A stretch of DNA of 64,000 nt from contig NZ_CP061913.1 of the NCBI RefSeq assembly GCF_019904175.1, positions 2,418,001 through 2,482,000 on the forward strand, given 5' to 3'. The translations under genes were made by a program, and so were the position numbers. This document shows positions 34,333-42,946 of the stretch, piece by piece (position 1 is the stretch's first letter; the number at the start of each line of letters is the position of its first letter). The notes beneath the pieces are model-generated. The model saw nothing but the letters and a program-made list of their open reading frames with translations. It had not been told where the DNA came from and did not search any database. Source of the stretch: Dactylosporangium vinaceum. Its GTDB lineage: Bacteria; Actinomycetota; Actinomycetes; Mycobacteriales; Micromonosporaceae.

Positions 34333-36585
34333 ATGCACGGCATCGGTAGACGGCACCGCCTGGGCACCGTGGCGCTCGCGGCGGTCGCCGTGCTCGGCCC
34401 GGGGCTGCCGGCGAGCGCCGCGCCCCCCATGGGCATCGTGGCCAACGAGGCTGTGACGGGCGAGGCCAACGGCTACGTGGTGATGCTCAGGGAGCCGCCC
34501 GGCGCCCAGAGCGCGGCCCAGGCCAAGGCGTCGGTCGCCGACGCCGCCCAGAAGATCGCCAAGCAGTACGGCGGGCAGGTCCGCGAGCAGTACAGCACCG
34601 CGGTGCGCGGTTTCGCGATCGACAACATTGACGAGAGCAAGGCCGCGCAGATCGCCGCCAACGGCAACGTGGTGAGCGTGGAGCGCAACATCCTGCTGCA
34701 CGCCGACGCCACGCAGTCGTCGCCGCCGTGGGGCCTGGACCGCATCGACACCCACGCGAACGCCCGCGACAGCACCTACACCTACCCGAACGCGGCCGCG
34801 GACGTCACCGCGTACATCCTCGACTCCGGCATCCGCATCAGCCACAACGACTTCGGCGGCCGGGCGTCCTACGGGTACAACTTCGTCGACCGGAACACCA
34901 ACTACTACGACAACCCGGACAACGTCAACAACAGCAACGACCCGGCCAACGCCAACGACTGCGACGGGCACGGCACGCACGTGGCCGGCACGATCGGGGG
35001 CACCAGCTACGGCGTGGCCAAGCAGGTCTCGCTCGTCGCGGTGCGCGTGCTCGACTGCAGCGGCAACGGCTTCCTGTCCGAGGTCGTGCACGGCGTCGAC
35101 TGGATCACCGCGTATGCCCAGCACCCGGCCGTCGTCAACATGAGCCTCGGCTCCGACACCCCGACGGTCATGCTCGACGCCGCCCTGAAGCGCTCGATCG
35201 CCTCCGGGCTCACGTGGGCCGTCGCGGCCGGCAACGGCGACGACAACGGCAACCCGACGAACGCCTGCAAGAACTCGCCCGGCAACATCGCCGAGGCGAT
35301 CGTGGTGGGCGCCGCGACGATCGACGACAAGCCGGTGTACTGGTCCGACTACGGCCCCTGCGTGGACCTCTACGCGCCCGGCGTCGGCATCACGTCCGAC
35401 TGGATGACGAGCGACTCGGCGACGAACATCCTGGACGGCACGTCGATGGCCTCGCCGCACGTCGCGGGGGCGGCCGCGCTGATCCTGCAGGCGCACCAGG
35501 ACTACAGCCCGGCCCAGGTCCGCAACGCGCTCGTCCAGGGCTCGTCGGTGGGCGTGCTGAACATGTCGTCATACCCGGCCTACGCCCGCGTCGGCACCCC
35601 CAACCGCCTGCTCTTCGTGCGCCAGAGCGACCCGCCGCGGCCGGTGGGCCGGGAGCAGAGCCTGTACAACCCGCGCTTCGGCACCACCGAGGTCTACGCG
35701 CGCTCCGACGCGAGCGACCACCTGATCTACTCCTACTGGTCCGGGGACTGGTCGGACTGGACCGACCTCGGCGGCTCGCTGCAGGGCGACCCGGCGGTGC
35801 TCTACAACCCGCGGTTCGGCACGACCGAGGTGTACGCCCGGCTGGCCAACAACCACCTCGGGTACCGCTACTTCTACAGCAACTGGTCGTCCTGGATCGA
35901 CCTCGGCGGCAACCTCGCGGGCAACCCGGCGGTGATCTACAACCCGAAGTACGGGACCACCGAGGTGTACGCGCGCACGGCGACCGGATCGCTTGCCTAC
36001 ACCTACTACTCGGGTGGCTGGCAGGGCTGGGTCGACCTGGGCGGGACGCTCACCGGGGACCCCGGCGTGCTCTACAACCCGACGTACGGCACCACCGAGG
36101 CGTACGCGCTGCAGAGCACCGGCCTGTCCTACGTCTACTACCTCGGCGGCTGGTCGGGCTGGACGAGTCTGGGCGGGACCGTGCAGGGGACGCCGGCCGT
36201 GCTGTACAACCCGAAGTACGGCACCACCGAGGTGTACCTGCGCACCGCGGCCGACCAGCTGGCGTACGTGTACTACCTGGGCGGCTGGTCGCAGTGGATC
36301 GGCCTGGGCGGCAGCCTCGACGAGGACCCCGGGGTCGTCTACAACCGCTCGTCGGGCACGACCGAGGTGTACGTCCACACGCCCGGCGACGAGCTGCGCT
36401 ACGTCTACTATCTCGGCGGCTGGTCCGGCTGGAACAACCTCGGCGGCAACACCGACGGCAGCCCGTCGGTGCTGTACAACCCGCGCTTCGGCACCACCGA
36501 GGCGTACACCCGCCAGCACGACGGGCACGGGTACTACAAGTACTACGCGGGCGGCTGGTCGTCGTACATCGACCTGACGCCGTGA
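34333..36585 (+). CDS. Secreted subtilisin-like (S8) protease fused to a seven-repeat beta-propeller
   Basis: 750 residues. A signal peptide (GTVALAAVAVLGPGLPASA) and an I9 propeptide (about 46-122, ending NVVSVERN) are followed by the S8 domain with the triad Asp164 (ILDSGI), His213 (DGHGTHVAG) and Ser371 (GTSMASPHVAG). From Leu444 the C-terminus is seven repeats of 44-46 residues (YNPxFGTTEVYAR ... WSxWxxLGG). This resembles PLL-lectin/DUF346-type seven-bladed propellers, which bind sugars. A carbohydrate-targeted extracellular protease is inferred. ATG at 34333 has GAAGG 8 nt upstream. Monocistronic. Confidence 0.93.
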   Translation: MHGIGRRHRLGTVALAAVAVLGPGLPASAAPPMGIVANEAVTGEANGYVVMLREPPGAQSAAQAKASVADAAQKIAKQYGGQVREQYSTAVRGFAIDNIDESKAAQIAANGNVVSVERNILLHADATQSSPPWGLDRIDTHANARDSTYTYPNAAADVTAYILDSGIRISHNDFGGRASYGYNFVDRNTNYYDNPDNVNNSNDPANANDCDGHGTHVAGTIGGTSYGVAKQVSLVAVRVLDCSGNGFLSEVVHGVDWITAYAQHPAVVNMSLGSDTPTVMLDAALKRSIASGLTWAVAAGNGDDNGNPTNACKNSPGNIAEAIVVGAATIDDKPVYWSDYGPCVDLYAPGVGITSDWMTSDSATNILDGTSMASPHVAGAAALILQAHQDYSPAQVRNALVQGSSVGVLNMSSYPAYARVGTPNRLLFVRQSDPPRPVGREQSLYNPRFGTTEVYARSDASDHLIYSYWSGDWSDWTDLGGSLQGDPAVLYNPRFGTTEVYARLANNHLGYRYFYSNWSSWIDLGGNLAGNPAVIYNPKYGTTEVYARTATGSLAYTYYSGGWQGWVDLGGTLTGDPGVLYNPTYGTTEAYALQSTGLSYVYYLGGWSGWTSLGGTVQGTPAVLYNPKYGTTEVYLRTAADQLAYVYYLGGWSQWIGLGGSLDEDPGVVYNRSSGTTEVYVHTPGDELRYVYYLGGWSGWNNLGGNTDGSPSVLYNPRFGTTEAYTRQHDGHGYYKYYAGGWSSYIDLTP
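35662..36582 (+). repeat. Seven in-frame tandem repeats encoding propeller blades
   Basis: Repeats begin at 35662, 35800, 35935, 36070, 36202, 36337 and 36472, with periods of 138, 135, 135, 132, 135 and 135 bp; the last is shorter. Each encodes (L/I/V)YNP.(F/Y)GTTE(V/A)Y followed by a Tyr-rich strand and a W.(G/S)W..LGG strand. Nucleotide similarity between units is high (TACAACCCG and GGCACCACCGAGG recur). Unit 6 deviates (YNRSSGTTEVYVH). Seven units suit a closed propeller. Confidence 0.92.
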
Positions 36586-36598
36586 CCGGTTCCCGGTC

Positions 36599-37768
36599 TC
36601 AGCAGGGGTAGCGCGGTGGCGCCGGCGGCAGGGTGAAGGTGGAGACCCCGTCGGGTGCCCGGCCGGAGGCGGCCCATTCGGCCAGGGCCGCCCCGGTCGC
36701 CGGCGCCATCATGATGCCGGTGGTGAAGTGCCCGCCGGCGAACCAGCCGTTGGTGACCTCGGGCAGCCGGTCGACGACGGGCTGGCGGTCCTCGATCTGC
36801 GGCCGGAAGCAGCACCACCGGTGACTGATCCGCGCGTCCGCGGCCGCCGGGATGAGCGTGGCCAGGCCCTTCGCCATCGGGTCGGCGACCTCGGGCCGGA
36901 CCTCCCGGCTGCGGTCGCCCTCGTCGAACGTCCCGCCGCAGACCACGCCGCCGCCGGGTAGCGGGGTGCCGCCGCCGAACGGCCCGGCCAGGACGCTGCC
37001 GAGCCGCCAGGGGCCGGGGGCGACGGCGAGCATGTGACCCTTCACCCAGCGCTGCGGGACCCGGCGGTGCCACGGCGGCGGGAGCAGGCCGGTGGCCACG
37101 ATCAGGGCGCCCGGGGTGAAGTCGCCGGCGGTGGTGTGGACGGTGCCGACGCGGTCGCCGCGCACCGAGACCCCGAGCAGCCCGACGCCGGTCACGACCT
37201 GCCCGGCCCGCGCGGCGAGGGCCAGGGCCAGCCGCAGCGGATCGACGGCCAGCTGCCCCTCGGCCAGCCGCGCCTCGGCCCCGTCGGGCAGCCGGACGTC
37301 CGGCTCGAGCTCGCGCACGTCACTCTCGCTCAGCGGCCGCGGGCCGCCCTGGTCGGAGCCGGCGGCGGCACTGCGCTCCGGGAACGTGCCGGCCGGGCGG
37401 ATGTCCAGCCATCGGGTCGGCCAGGTGCCGATGGCGTGCTCCCATTCGGCGTCGAGATCGCGGTACAGCTGCCGGCTCCTGCGCCCGAACGCCACGAACT
37501 CGGGGCTGTCCGTGGCCACGTGCATGTCCGGGGCGATGGCGCCGCCGTTGCCGGACGACGCGCCGGGGGCCAGCCGCGGGGCCCGCTCGATGAGCACCAC
37601 CCGCCCGAGCCCGGCCCGGCGGGCGAACACGGCCGCGGCGAGCCCGATCGCGCCGCCGCCCACCACGAGGACGTCCGGGCTGCGGTCGAGGTCCAGCGGC
37701 CGGCCGGGCGCGAGCAGGGCCCGCTCGCCCGCGTCCAGCCGGTCGTCCCAGACAGTCACACGATCCAC
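36599..37768 (-). CDS. FAD-dependent oxidoreductase, D-amino acid oxidase (DAO) family
   Basis: 389 residues. N-terminal FAD motif VLVVGGGAIGLAAAVFARRAG with ERAPRLAPGASSGNGG, and C-terminal GGHFTTGIMMAPATGAALAEW, which closes over the flavin. Glycine/sarcosine/D-amino acid oxidase-like; the substrate is not determined. GTG at 37768 is chosen because AACAAT lies 6 nt upstream (leaderless); GTG at 37759 is an alternative. It is divergent from an OFA-family transporter, and a direct-repeat element lies just upstream, so they may be controlled together. Confidence 0.85.
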   Translation of the reverse strand: MDRVTVWDDRLDAGERALLAPGRPLDLDRSPDVLVVGGGAIGLAAAVFARRAGLGRVVLIERAPRLAPGASSGNGGAIAPDMHVATDSPEFVAFGRRSRQLYRDLDAEWEHAIGTWPTRWLDIRPAGTFPERSAAAGSDQGGPRPLSESDVRELEPDVRLPDGAEARLAEGQLAVDPLRLALALAARAGQVVTGVGLLGVSVRGDRVGTVHTTAGDFTPGALIVATGLLPPPWHRRVPQRWVKGHMLAVAPGPWRLGSVLAGPFGGGTPLPGGGVVCGGTFDEGDRSREVRPEVADPMAKGLATLIPAAADARISHRWCCFRPQIEDRQPVVDRLPEVTNGWFAGGHFTTGIMMAPATGAALAEWAASGRAPDGVSTFTLPPAPPRYPC

Positions 37769-37770
37769 CC

Positions 37771-37800
37771 GGCAATTGTTGCTCACGTATGGGCAATTTT
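37771..37800. promoter_or_regulatory. Direct repeat in the oxidase/transporter divergent region
   Basis: GGCAATT occurs at 37771 and again at 37792, exactly 21 bp apart, that is two helical turns on the same face. The first copy overlaps the -10 of the oxidase. The arrangement suggests a regulator binding as a dimer, but could be chance. Confidence 0.35.
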
Positions 37801-37920
37801 GGATCACGGTCTGTCGCGGTCCGGGTCCACCCGCGCGGCGGCGTTCTGATCAGCGGAAAGCTGCGCTGCGAAATAGACAGTCTGCGATCTAGAATATGGC
37901 ACGGCCAAAGGAGGTCACCG

Positions 37921-39312
37921 ATGTCACTGCTATCGGCGCTGGACTCCCGGCACACGGTCGCGCCCGAGGGCTACAGCCGCTGGCTCATCCCGCCGGCGGC
38001 GCTCTCCGTCCACCTGTGCATCGGTCAGGCGTACGCCACGAGCGTCTACAAGAACTCGCTCATCGCCCACTTCGGCGTCAGCCAGACCGCTATCGGCATC
38101 ATCTTCAGCATCGCCATCGTCATGCTCGGCCTGTCCGCCGCGGTCGGCGGCACTTGGGTGGAGCGCAACGGCCCACGCAAGGCCATGTTCGTCTCGGCGT
38201 GCTTCTGGGGCGCCGGGTTCCTCGTCGCCGCCCTCGGCATCAGCACCAGGCAGCTCTGGCTGGTGTACTTCGGGTACGGCGTCCTGGGCGGCATCGGTCT
38301 CGGCATCGGGTACATCTCGCCCGTCTCGACGCTCATCAAGTGGTTCCCGGACCGGCCCGGCCTGGCCACGGGCCTCGCCATCATGGGGTTCGGTGGCGGC
38401 GCCCTGATCGCCAGCCCGCTGTCCCGCCAGCTCCTGTCGCTCTACGACGCCGGCTACGACCCGGGCGACGCCAAGTCCGTGGCCGGCGGCTCCGCCCTGG
38501 TCCTGCTCTTCGTGACCCTGGGCGTCGGCTACTTCCTCATCATGATGTTCGGCGTCTTCAACGTCCGGGTCCCCCGCGAAGGATGGCGCCCGGCCGGCTT
38601 CGACCCGGCCTCGATCCGGGAGAAGCCACTGGTCACCACGGCCAGCGTGAGCGCCGCCAACGCCCTGCGCACCCGCTCGTTCTGGCTGCTCTGGATCGTG
38701 CTGTTCTGCAACGTCACCGCCGGCATCGGCATCCTGGAGCAGGCCAGCCCCATGATCCAGGACTTCTTCCGCGACAACGGCACCTCGTCGGTGAGCGTCG
38801 CCGCCGCCGCGGGCTTCGTGGGCGTCCTGTCCCTGTTCAACATGGCCGGCCGGTTCGCCTGGTCCACCACGTCGGACATCATCGGCCGCAAGCCCATCTA
38901 CATGGTCTACCTGGGCGTCGGCATGGTCCTCTACGCCCTGCTGGCCTCGGTCGGCCACACCGCGACCGCCTTGTTCGTCCTGCTGGCCGGCGTCATCCTG
39001 TCCTTCTACGGCGGCGGCTTCGCCACGGTCCCGGCCTACCTGCGTGACCTCTTCGGCACCTACCAGGTCGGCGCCATCCACGGCCGCCTCCTGACCGCCT
39101 GGTCCGCGGCGGGCGTCGCCGGCCCGCTCATCGTGAACGGCTTCCTGGACGCGCAGGGCAAGCCGGGCACGCTCACCGCCTCGGCCTACCAGCCGGCCCT
39201 GTTCACCATGGTCGGCGTCCTGGCGGTCGGCTTCATCGCCAACCTGCTGATCCGCCCGGTGCCGCAGCGCTACCACGAGCCCGCCCCCGAACCGCAGAAG
39301 GTGGCGTCATGA
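37921..39312 (+). CDS. MFS transporter, OFA (oxalate/formate antiporter) family
   Basis: 463 residues with twelve predicted helices. The OFA pattern is visible: a polar N-terminus with RWLIPPAALSVHLCIGQAYATSVY, GGIGLGIGYISPVSTLIKWFPDRPG between helices 4 and 5, and DIIGRKPIY in the second half. Family members exchange carboxylates such as oxalate and formate. A strong ribosome site, AAAGGAGGT, precedes the ATG, and TAGAAT at 37890-37895 is a good -10. The stop overlaps the small-subunit gene by four bases. The substrate is uncertain. Confidence 0.9.
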   Translation: MSLLSALDSRHTVAPEGYSRWLIPPAALSVHLCIGQAYATSVYKNSLIAHFGVSQTAIGIIFSIAIVMLGLSAAVGGTWVERNGPRKAMFVSACFWGAGFLVAALGISTRQLWLVYFGYGVLGGIGLGIGYISPVSTLIKWFPDRPGLATGLAIMGFGGGALIASPLSRQLLSLYDAGYDPGDAKSVAGGSALVLLFVTLGVGYFLIMMFGVFNVRVPREGWRPAGFDPASIREKPLVTTASVSAANALRTRSFWLLWIVLFCNVTAGIGILEQASPMIQDFFRDNGTSSVSVAAAAGFVGVLSLFNMAGRFAWSTTSDIIGRKPIYMVYLGVGMVLYALLASVGHTATALFVLLAGVILSFYGGGFATVPAYLRDLFGTYQVGAIHGRLLTAWSAAGVAGPLIVNGFLDAQGKPGTLTASAYQPALFTMVGVLAVGFIANLLIRPVPQRYHEPAPEPQKVAS

Positions 39313-39419
39313 ACAGTCAGCAGTCGGTCCGCCTGCTCGTGAGCTGGGCCCTGGTCGCCGTGCTCCTGGGCTACGGCATCATCCAGACCGTCATCACCGC
39401 CGTCAAGCTGTTCAGCTGA
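39309..39419 (+). CDS. MFS transporter small subunit, 36 residues
   Basis: A 36-residue single-helix protein (LLVSWALVAVLLGYGIIQTV, then ITAVKLFS). The ATG overlaps the transporter stop (ATGA), so it is translationally coupled. OFA-family MFS transporters in actinobacteria and proteobacteria are often followed by such a short hydrophobic partner. Its role, presumably stabilising or regulating the transporter, is inferred. A strong terminator follows 7 bp after its stop. Confidence 0.8.
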   Translation: MNSQQSVRLLVSWALVAVLLGYGIIQTVITAVKLFS

Positions 39420-39426
39420 CCCCGGC

Positions 39427-39463
39427 CCCGCCCGGCGGCACCCGCGCGGTGCCGCCGGGCGGG
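39427..39463. terminator. Strong bidirectional terminator hairpin
   Basis: A 16-bp perfect stem, CCCGCCCGGCGGCACC (39427-39442) with GGTGCCGCCGGGCGGG (39448-39463), and a 5-nt loop. It lies between the transporter operon and the convergent gene ending at 39474, so it can serve both. Confidence 0.8.
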
Positions 39464-39473
39464 CGCGTGACCC

Positions 39474-40073
39474 CTAGCTCGCCGCGGTGCGGCGCCCCTC
39501 CTCGAAGAACGCCAGCAGATCGGGCAGCGCCCGGACGGGGTGCGCGGCACCGAACGACACGTTCCAGAAGTCCCCGGTCCGCGCCTTCCACGGCCCGACG
39601 TACGCATACGGCTCGTCGATCGTCGAGTCTCCGGCCGACACCCCGTAGTTCACCTCGTCGAGCGAGATCCCGAGGTCGAAGTGCTCCGGCCACAGCACCG
39701 GCTCGACGTCCCCGCTCAGCGCCCGCAGCGCCGCGTCGCCGGCCGCGAACGCCTCCAGGATCTGCGCCGCACCGTCCAGCACGACCACATCCTCGGCCGC
39801 CGCTCCCGACCCGTCCGGGTACAGGTTCTCGGGCGCCCCGATCGCGACCCCGGCCGCCGCGGCGACCTCACCGAGCGTCCGCCCGGCGAGGTCCACCCGG
39901 TGCCCGTCGCCGCGCACGAGTGCGTCAGCGGTGACGGTCAGCTCGGGCGCGGCCACGGTCCGGAAGCCTCCGCCACCCACCCCCAGCCGGATGGTCCCAC
40001 TGCTGCGGTACTGCGGCCCGGCCAGCACCAGCTCCGCCAGCCCATGAAGAGAACGTCGCGTCAGGTTTGTCAC
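39474..40073 (-). CDS. Conserved hypothetical protein
   Basis: 199 residues, soluble. The C-terminal half contains PVLWPEHFDLGISLDEVNYG, then PYAYVGPWKARTGDFWNVSFG, which looks like a conserved core with several invariant aromatic residues. I recognise it as a widely found actinobacterial uncharacterised protein but know no function. GTG at 40073 with CATCAT 6 nt upstream (leaderless). It shares the short intergenic region with the next minus-strand gene, ending 60 bp upstream of it. Confidence 0.75.
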   Translation of the reverse strand: MTNLTRRSLHGLAELVLAGPQYRSSGTIRLGVGGGGFRTVAAPELTVTADALVRGDGHRVDLAGRTLGEVAAAAGVAIGAPENLYPDGSGAAAEDVVVLDGAAQILEAFAAGDAALRALSGDVEPVLWPEHFDLGISLDEVNYGVSAGDSTIDEPYAYVGPWKARTGDFWNVSFGAAHPVRALPDLLAFFEEGRRTAAS

Positions 40074-40133
40074 GAACCCATGATGCCCGCCCGGCCCGCT
40101 GCCGGACGACGCAGCACCCGGCTCCCCGCGCCT

Positions 40134-41576
40134 TCAGCTGCGAGCCGACCCGATGCCCATCAGCACGGCGATGCCCAGGGCGCTGCGGGCGGAGTACGGC
40201 TGGCGCCACAGCCCGCCGTGCGCCGCCGCGAACGCCTCGTCCTGCCACGGGTGCTCGAGGGCGGGGCGGCTCACGTTGAGGTCGTGGACCAGCAGGGCGG
40301 CCATGAGCGAGTTGCTGGTCGCCGGCTCGAAGATCTCGATCCCGAAGCGGTGTGCGCCGGCGAAGGCGGCGGCCAGGAGGCGGTTCTTCACCACGCTGCG
40401 GGTGCGGGTGGCCGGGGCGACAGTCAGCGACACCGGCGTGCCGGCGGCCCGGGCCTCGGCCGCCCGCCAGCGCTGGAGCCGCTTGGCGAGCGCGTAGTTG
40501 GGGCCCTGCTGCGGCACCAGGCTGTCGTTGATCCCCGGGTACAGGCCCGGCGGGTAGTTGCGGGTGAGCAGGCGCCCCGCGCTCACCAGGCGCAGCGGCC
40601 GCCGGAGCCGCCCGATGCCCATCGCCGCCGCGTATCGCCGGGTCGCCTCGTCGACGGCGTCGTCCGGCACGGCGAACACGTCGGTCGGCGTCGCCAGGAA
40701 CGCGAGCGCCAGGTCGGGCCGCCGATCCCGCAGGTGGACGGTGAGCGCGTCGACGGCCATGGCGACCCGCACGTTGAGGGCACCGTCGGCGTACACGTAG
40801 TTGCCGAGCACCAGCCGCCCCGGCTGCCCCTCGATCCAGCCGGCGACCCGGCCGAGGTCGTGCAGCAGGTCGGCGCCGCGCACGTCACCGGCGGCCGGCA
40901 CGTGCAGCCGCCCGGCGTACCGTTCGGCCAGCGCCGTCAGCCGCTGCCAGATCGCCGGGCGGGGCAGGTCCACGGCGACCACGTCGGCACCCCAGCGCAG
41001 CAGCGCGCGCAGCGGCCCCATCTCGGCCCCGGCGCCGAGGACGACGACCCGCCGGTCGGGCAGGGCCAGCCAGTCCGGGTTGGCCGCGACCGTCCGGACC
41101 GCGTCGGCGCAGGAGCGCTCGATCGTGCCGGCCGCGACCCAGTCCTCGAGCTGCCGGTCGAGCTCGGCCCCGCGCAGGCGCCGCCCGCGGTACGGCACCG
41201 TCAGCTCCCGCTCGGCCTCACCCTGCCCCGCGACGGTCACCGTGGTGAGCGGCGGGCCCTCGGTGCCGAAGGCGGCCGTCAGGGGCGCTTCGTCGCCGTC
41301 GGGTCCGGCGCGGTACCGCATCCGCGTGTGCAGTGAGCCCAGCCCGTCCCGGGCGATGCTCAGGGCCGCGTCGCGGGACGGCAGCCCGGCCTCGATCAGC
41401 CGCCGGAAGTGCACGAGGTAGTCGTGGCGCCAGTTCGTCGACGCCTGCGCACCCCGGGCCCCGACCGGGTCGACGGCGCGCAGCGCGTCGGCGACCACGG
41501 CCCGTCCCAGCGCTGAGGTGCTGGCCCGGCCCTCGACGCTCGGGATGACGACTCCTGTCGGATTCTCGTTCGGCAC
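40134..41576 (-). CDS. Large conserved hypothetical protein with Rossmann-like region
   Basis: 480 residues from GTG at 41576; CAGACT lies 7 nt upstream (leaderless), which rejects the longer open frame to 41777. Residues about 165-215 contain WLALPDRRVVVLGAGAEMGP, then WGADVVAVDLPRP, a Rossmann-type nucleotide-binding turn that could hold SAM or NAD. The remainder is helical with a basic, Arg-rich region. Two near C-terminal hydrophobic segments (SNSLMAALLVHDL, SALGIAVLMGIG) are noted. I know no function. Confidence 0.65.
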   Translation of the reverse strand: MPNENPTGVVIPSVEGRASTSALGRAVVADALRAVDPVGARGAQASTNWRHDYLVHFRRLIEAGLPSRDAALSIARDGLGSLHTRMRYRAGPDGDEAPLTAAFGTEGPPLTTVTVAGQGEAERELTVPYRGRRLRGAELDRQLEDWVAAGTIERSCADAVRTVAANPDWLALPDRRVVVLGAGAEMGPLRALLRWGADVVAVDLPRPAIWQRLTALAERYAGRLHVPAAGDVRGADLLHDLGRVAGWIEGQPGRLVLGNYVYADGALNVRVAMAVDALTVHLRDRRPDLALAFLATPTDVFAVPDDAVDEATRRYAAAMGIGRLRRPLRLVSAGRLLTRNYPPGLYPGINDSLVPQQGPNYALAKRLQRWRAAEARAAGTPVSLTVAPATRTRSVVKNRLLAAAFAGAHRFGIEIFEPATSNSLMAALLVHDLNVSRPALEHPWQDEAFAAAHGGLWRQPYSARSALGIAVLMGIGSARS

Positions 41577-41652
41577 AGCGCTCAGTCTGCCAGCCGGGCG
41601 CGGGTCCGGCCCGGTGCCCGCACGCCGGTCACCGAGGCGGGCGGGAAGGCGT

Positions 41653-41678
41653 GAACAACCGGCGGTCATGTGACGTAG
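41653..41678 (+). promoter_or_regulatory. Possible ECF-type promoter before the sigma factor
   Basis: GAACAACC (41653-41660) and GACGTAG (41672-41678) are spaced as an extracytoplasmic-function promoter (a GAAC-type -35 and a CGT-type -10 about 17 bp apart). This would make the sigma factor autoregulated. The match is by eye only. Confidence 0.4.
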
Positions 41679-41703
41679 GGGTGCGCTCGGGCGTGTAGAT
41701 GGT

Positions 41704-42243
41704 ATGACGACGATCCACACGCTCGACGGTGTTCCGCCGCCGACCGTCGCCGGGAGGGCCATGCCGCCCGATTTCACCGAGTGCTACGCCGCCTCGTTCG
41801 CGCCTGTCGCAGGCCAGCTCGCGGTGTACCTGGGCAGCACCGAGGAGGCCCAGGAGGTCACGCAGGAGGCGTTCACCCGCGCCTGGAGCCGGTGGGCCCG
41901 GATCTCCCGCTACGACGACCCGGCCGCCTGGGTCCGCCGGGTCGCCTGGAACCTGGCCACCAGCCGCATCCGCCGGGCCCGCACGGCCCTTCGCCACTGG
42001 CGCACCCAGCGCCCGGAGCCGGTCGCCGGCCCCGGACCGGAGCGGGTGGCCCTTGCGCACGCCCTGGCAACGCTGCCGCCCGCCCAGCGCCGCGCCGTGG
42101 TCCTGCACTACCTCGCCGGCCTCCCGGTCGCCGAGATCGCCGAGCTCTGCCGCGTACGCGAGGGTGCCGTGCGCACCTGGCTGTACCGAGCCCGGATCGC
42201 CCTGGCCAAGCACCTGACGGATGAGGTGGACGACAGTGCCTGA
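41704..42243 (+). CDS. ECF RNA polymerase sigma factor (SigE-type)
   Basis: 179 residues. Sigma region 2 (FTECYAASFAPVAGQLAVYL, then GSTEEAQEVTQEAFTRAWSRW) and region 4 (LATLPPAQRRAVVLHYLAGL, then VAEIAELCRVREGAVRTWLYRAR) are both complete, with no region 3, as in ECF sigmas. ATG at 41704 is taken; a Met at 41761 just before region 2 is an alternative. A possible ECF promoter lies upstream. The downstream gene overlaps the stop and encodes a membrane protein that is probably its regulator. Confidence 0.9.
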   Translation: MTTIHTLDGVPPPTVAGRAMPPDFTECYAASFAPVAGQLAVYLGSTEEAQEVTQEAFTRAWSRWARISRYDDPAAWVRRVAWNLATSRIRRARTALRHWRTQRPEPVAGPGPERVALAHALATLPPAQRRAVVLHYLAGLPVAEIAELCRVREGAVRTWLYRARIALAKHLTDEVDDSA

Positions 42244-42835
42244 GCTCGACGAACTCCGAGACGCCCGGCTCCGCGCCGCCCTGGGCGAGCTGCACGACCG
42301 CGCCCGGTCGGCCCTGCGCCCGCCGGGCCCGGACCGCATCCCCGCGCTCGCCCGCCGCCGCCGCTTTGCCGCGGTCGGCGCCGGCAGCGCCCTGCTGCTC
42401 GCCCTGGCCGGCGCGTTCTGGCTGGCCGGAGCCGCACCGGCGGCCCACCAGCCGGCCGCCCGGGTCTGTACCCCGGTCCAGGCCCGCGCCTTCCTGCGGC
42501 CGGACGCCACCCCGAGCCAGACCGAGGACCTCCGCGCCGCGATCGCCGCCTCGCCCGAGATCTCGGATTACGGCTTCGAGTCCCGCGAGGAGGCCTACGA
42601 ACGCTTCAAGCGCCAGTTCGTCGACGCCCCCGAGCTGGTCGCCGCGACCCAGGTCGATGACCTGCCGTCGAACTTCTGGTTCGACCTGCCCTGCGCCGCC
42701 GACTTCCCGGCCGTCCAGGCGCGCCTGAAGCCACTGGCCTCCGATGTGACATGCCCGTGCGTGCCGGACCCGGAGGCCGACCGCTCGGTCCAGCCGGCCG
42801 ACTCGCCATCGACCTCGCAATCCCCGCGCCGCTGA
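42236..42835 (+). CDS. Membrane protein with FtsX-like extracellular domain, probable anti-sigma partner
   Basis: 199 residues from GTG at 42236, overlapping the sigma factor stop by 8 bp. A charged cytoplasmic part (about 1-40) precedes one membrane helix (FAAVGAGSALLLALAGAFWLAGA). Outside, the segment YGFESREEAYERFKRQF, DAPELVAATQVDDLPSNFWFDL resembles the extracellular domain of FtsX. Membrane partners of ECF sigmas are commonly anti-sigma factors, so this is the likely role; the cytoplasmic part shows no clear zinc anti-sigma motif. Cys pairs near the C-terminus (CPCVPD) may form a disulfide. Confidence 0.7.
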   Translation: MPELDELRDARLRAALGELHDRARSALRPPGPDRIPALARRRRFAAVGAGSALLLALAGAFWLAGAAPAAHQPAARVCTPVQARAFLRPDATPSQTEDLRAAIAASPEISDYGFESREEAYERFKRQFVDAPELVAATQVDDLPSNFWFDLPCAADFPAVQARLKPLASDVTCPCVPDPEADRSVQPADSPSTSQSPRR

Positions 42836-42870
42836 CCGGCTCCGAGGCGGGCATCACGCGACGGAGCCGG
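42836..42870. terminator. Hairpin between the sigma operon and the convergent kinase
   Basis: CCGGCTCCG (42836-42844) pairs perfectly with CGGAGCCGG (42862-42870), right after the TGA. 42871-42946 shows nothing else. Confidence 0.6.
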
Positions 42871-42946
42871 GGCTCTTCGGCCGGCGGTGCGGCGGTGTGC
42901 CGGGACGACGCCGCCCGCCTGTTCGACCCCGACGACCGCCCGGCGG

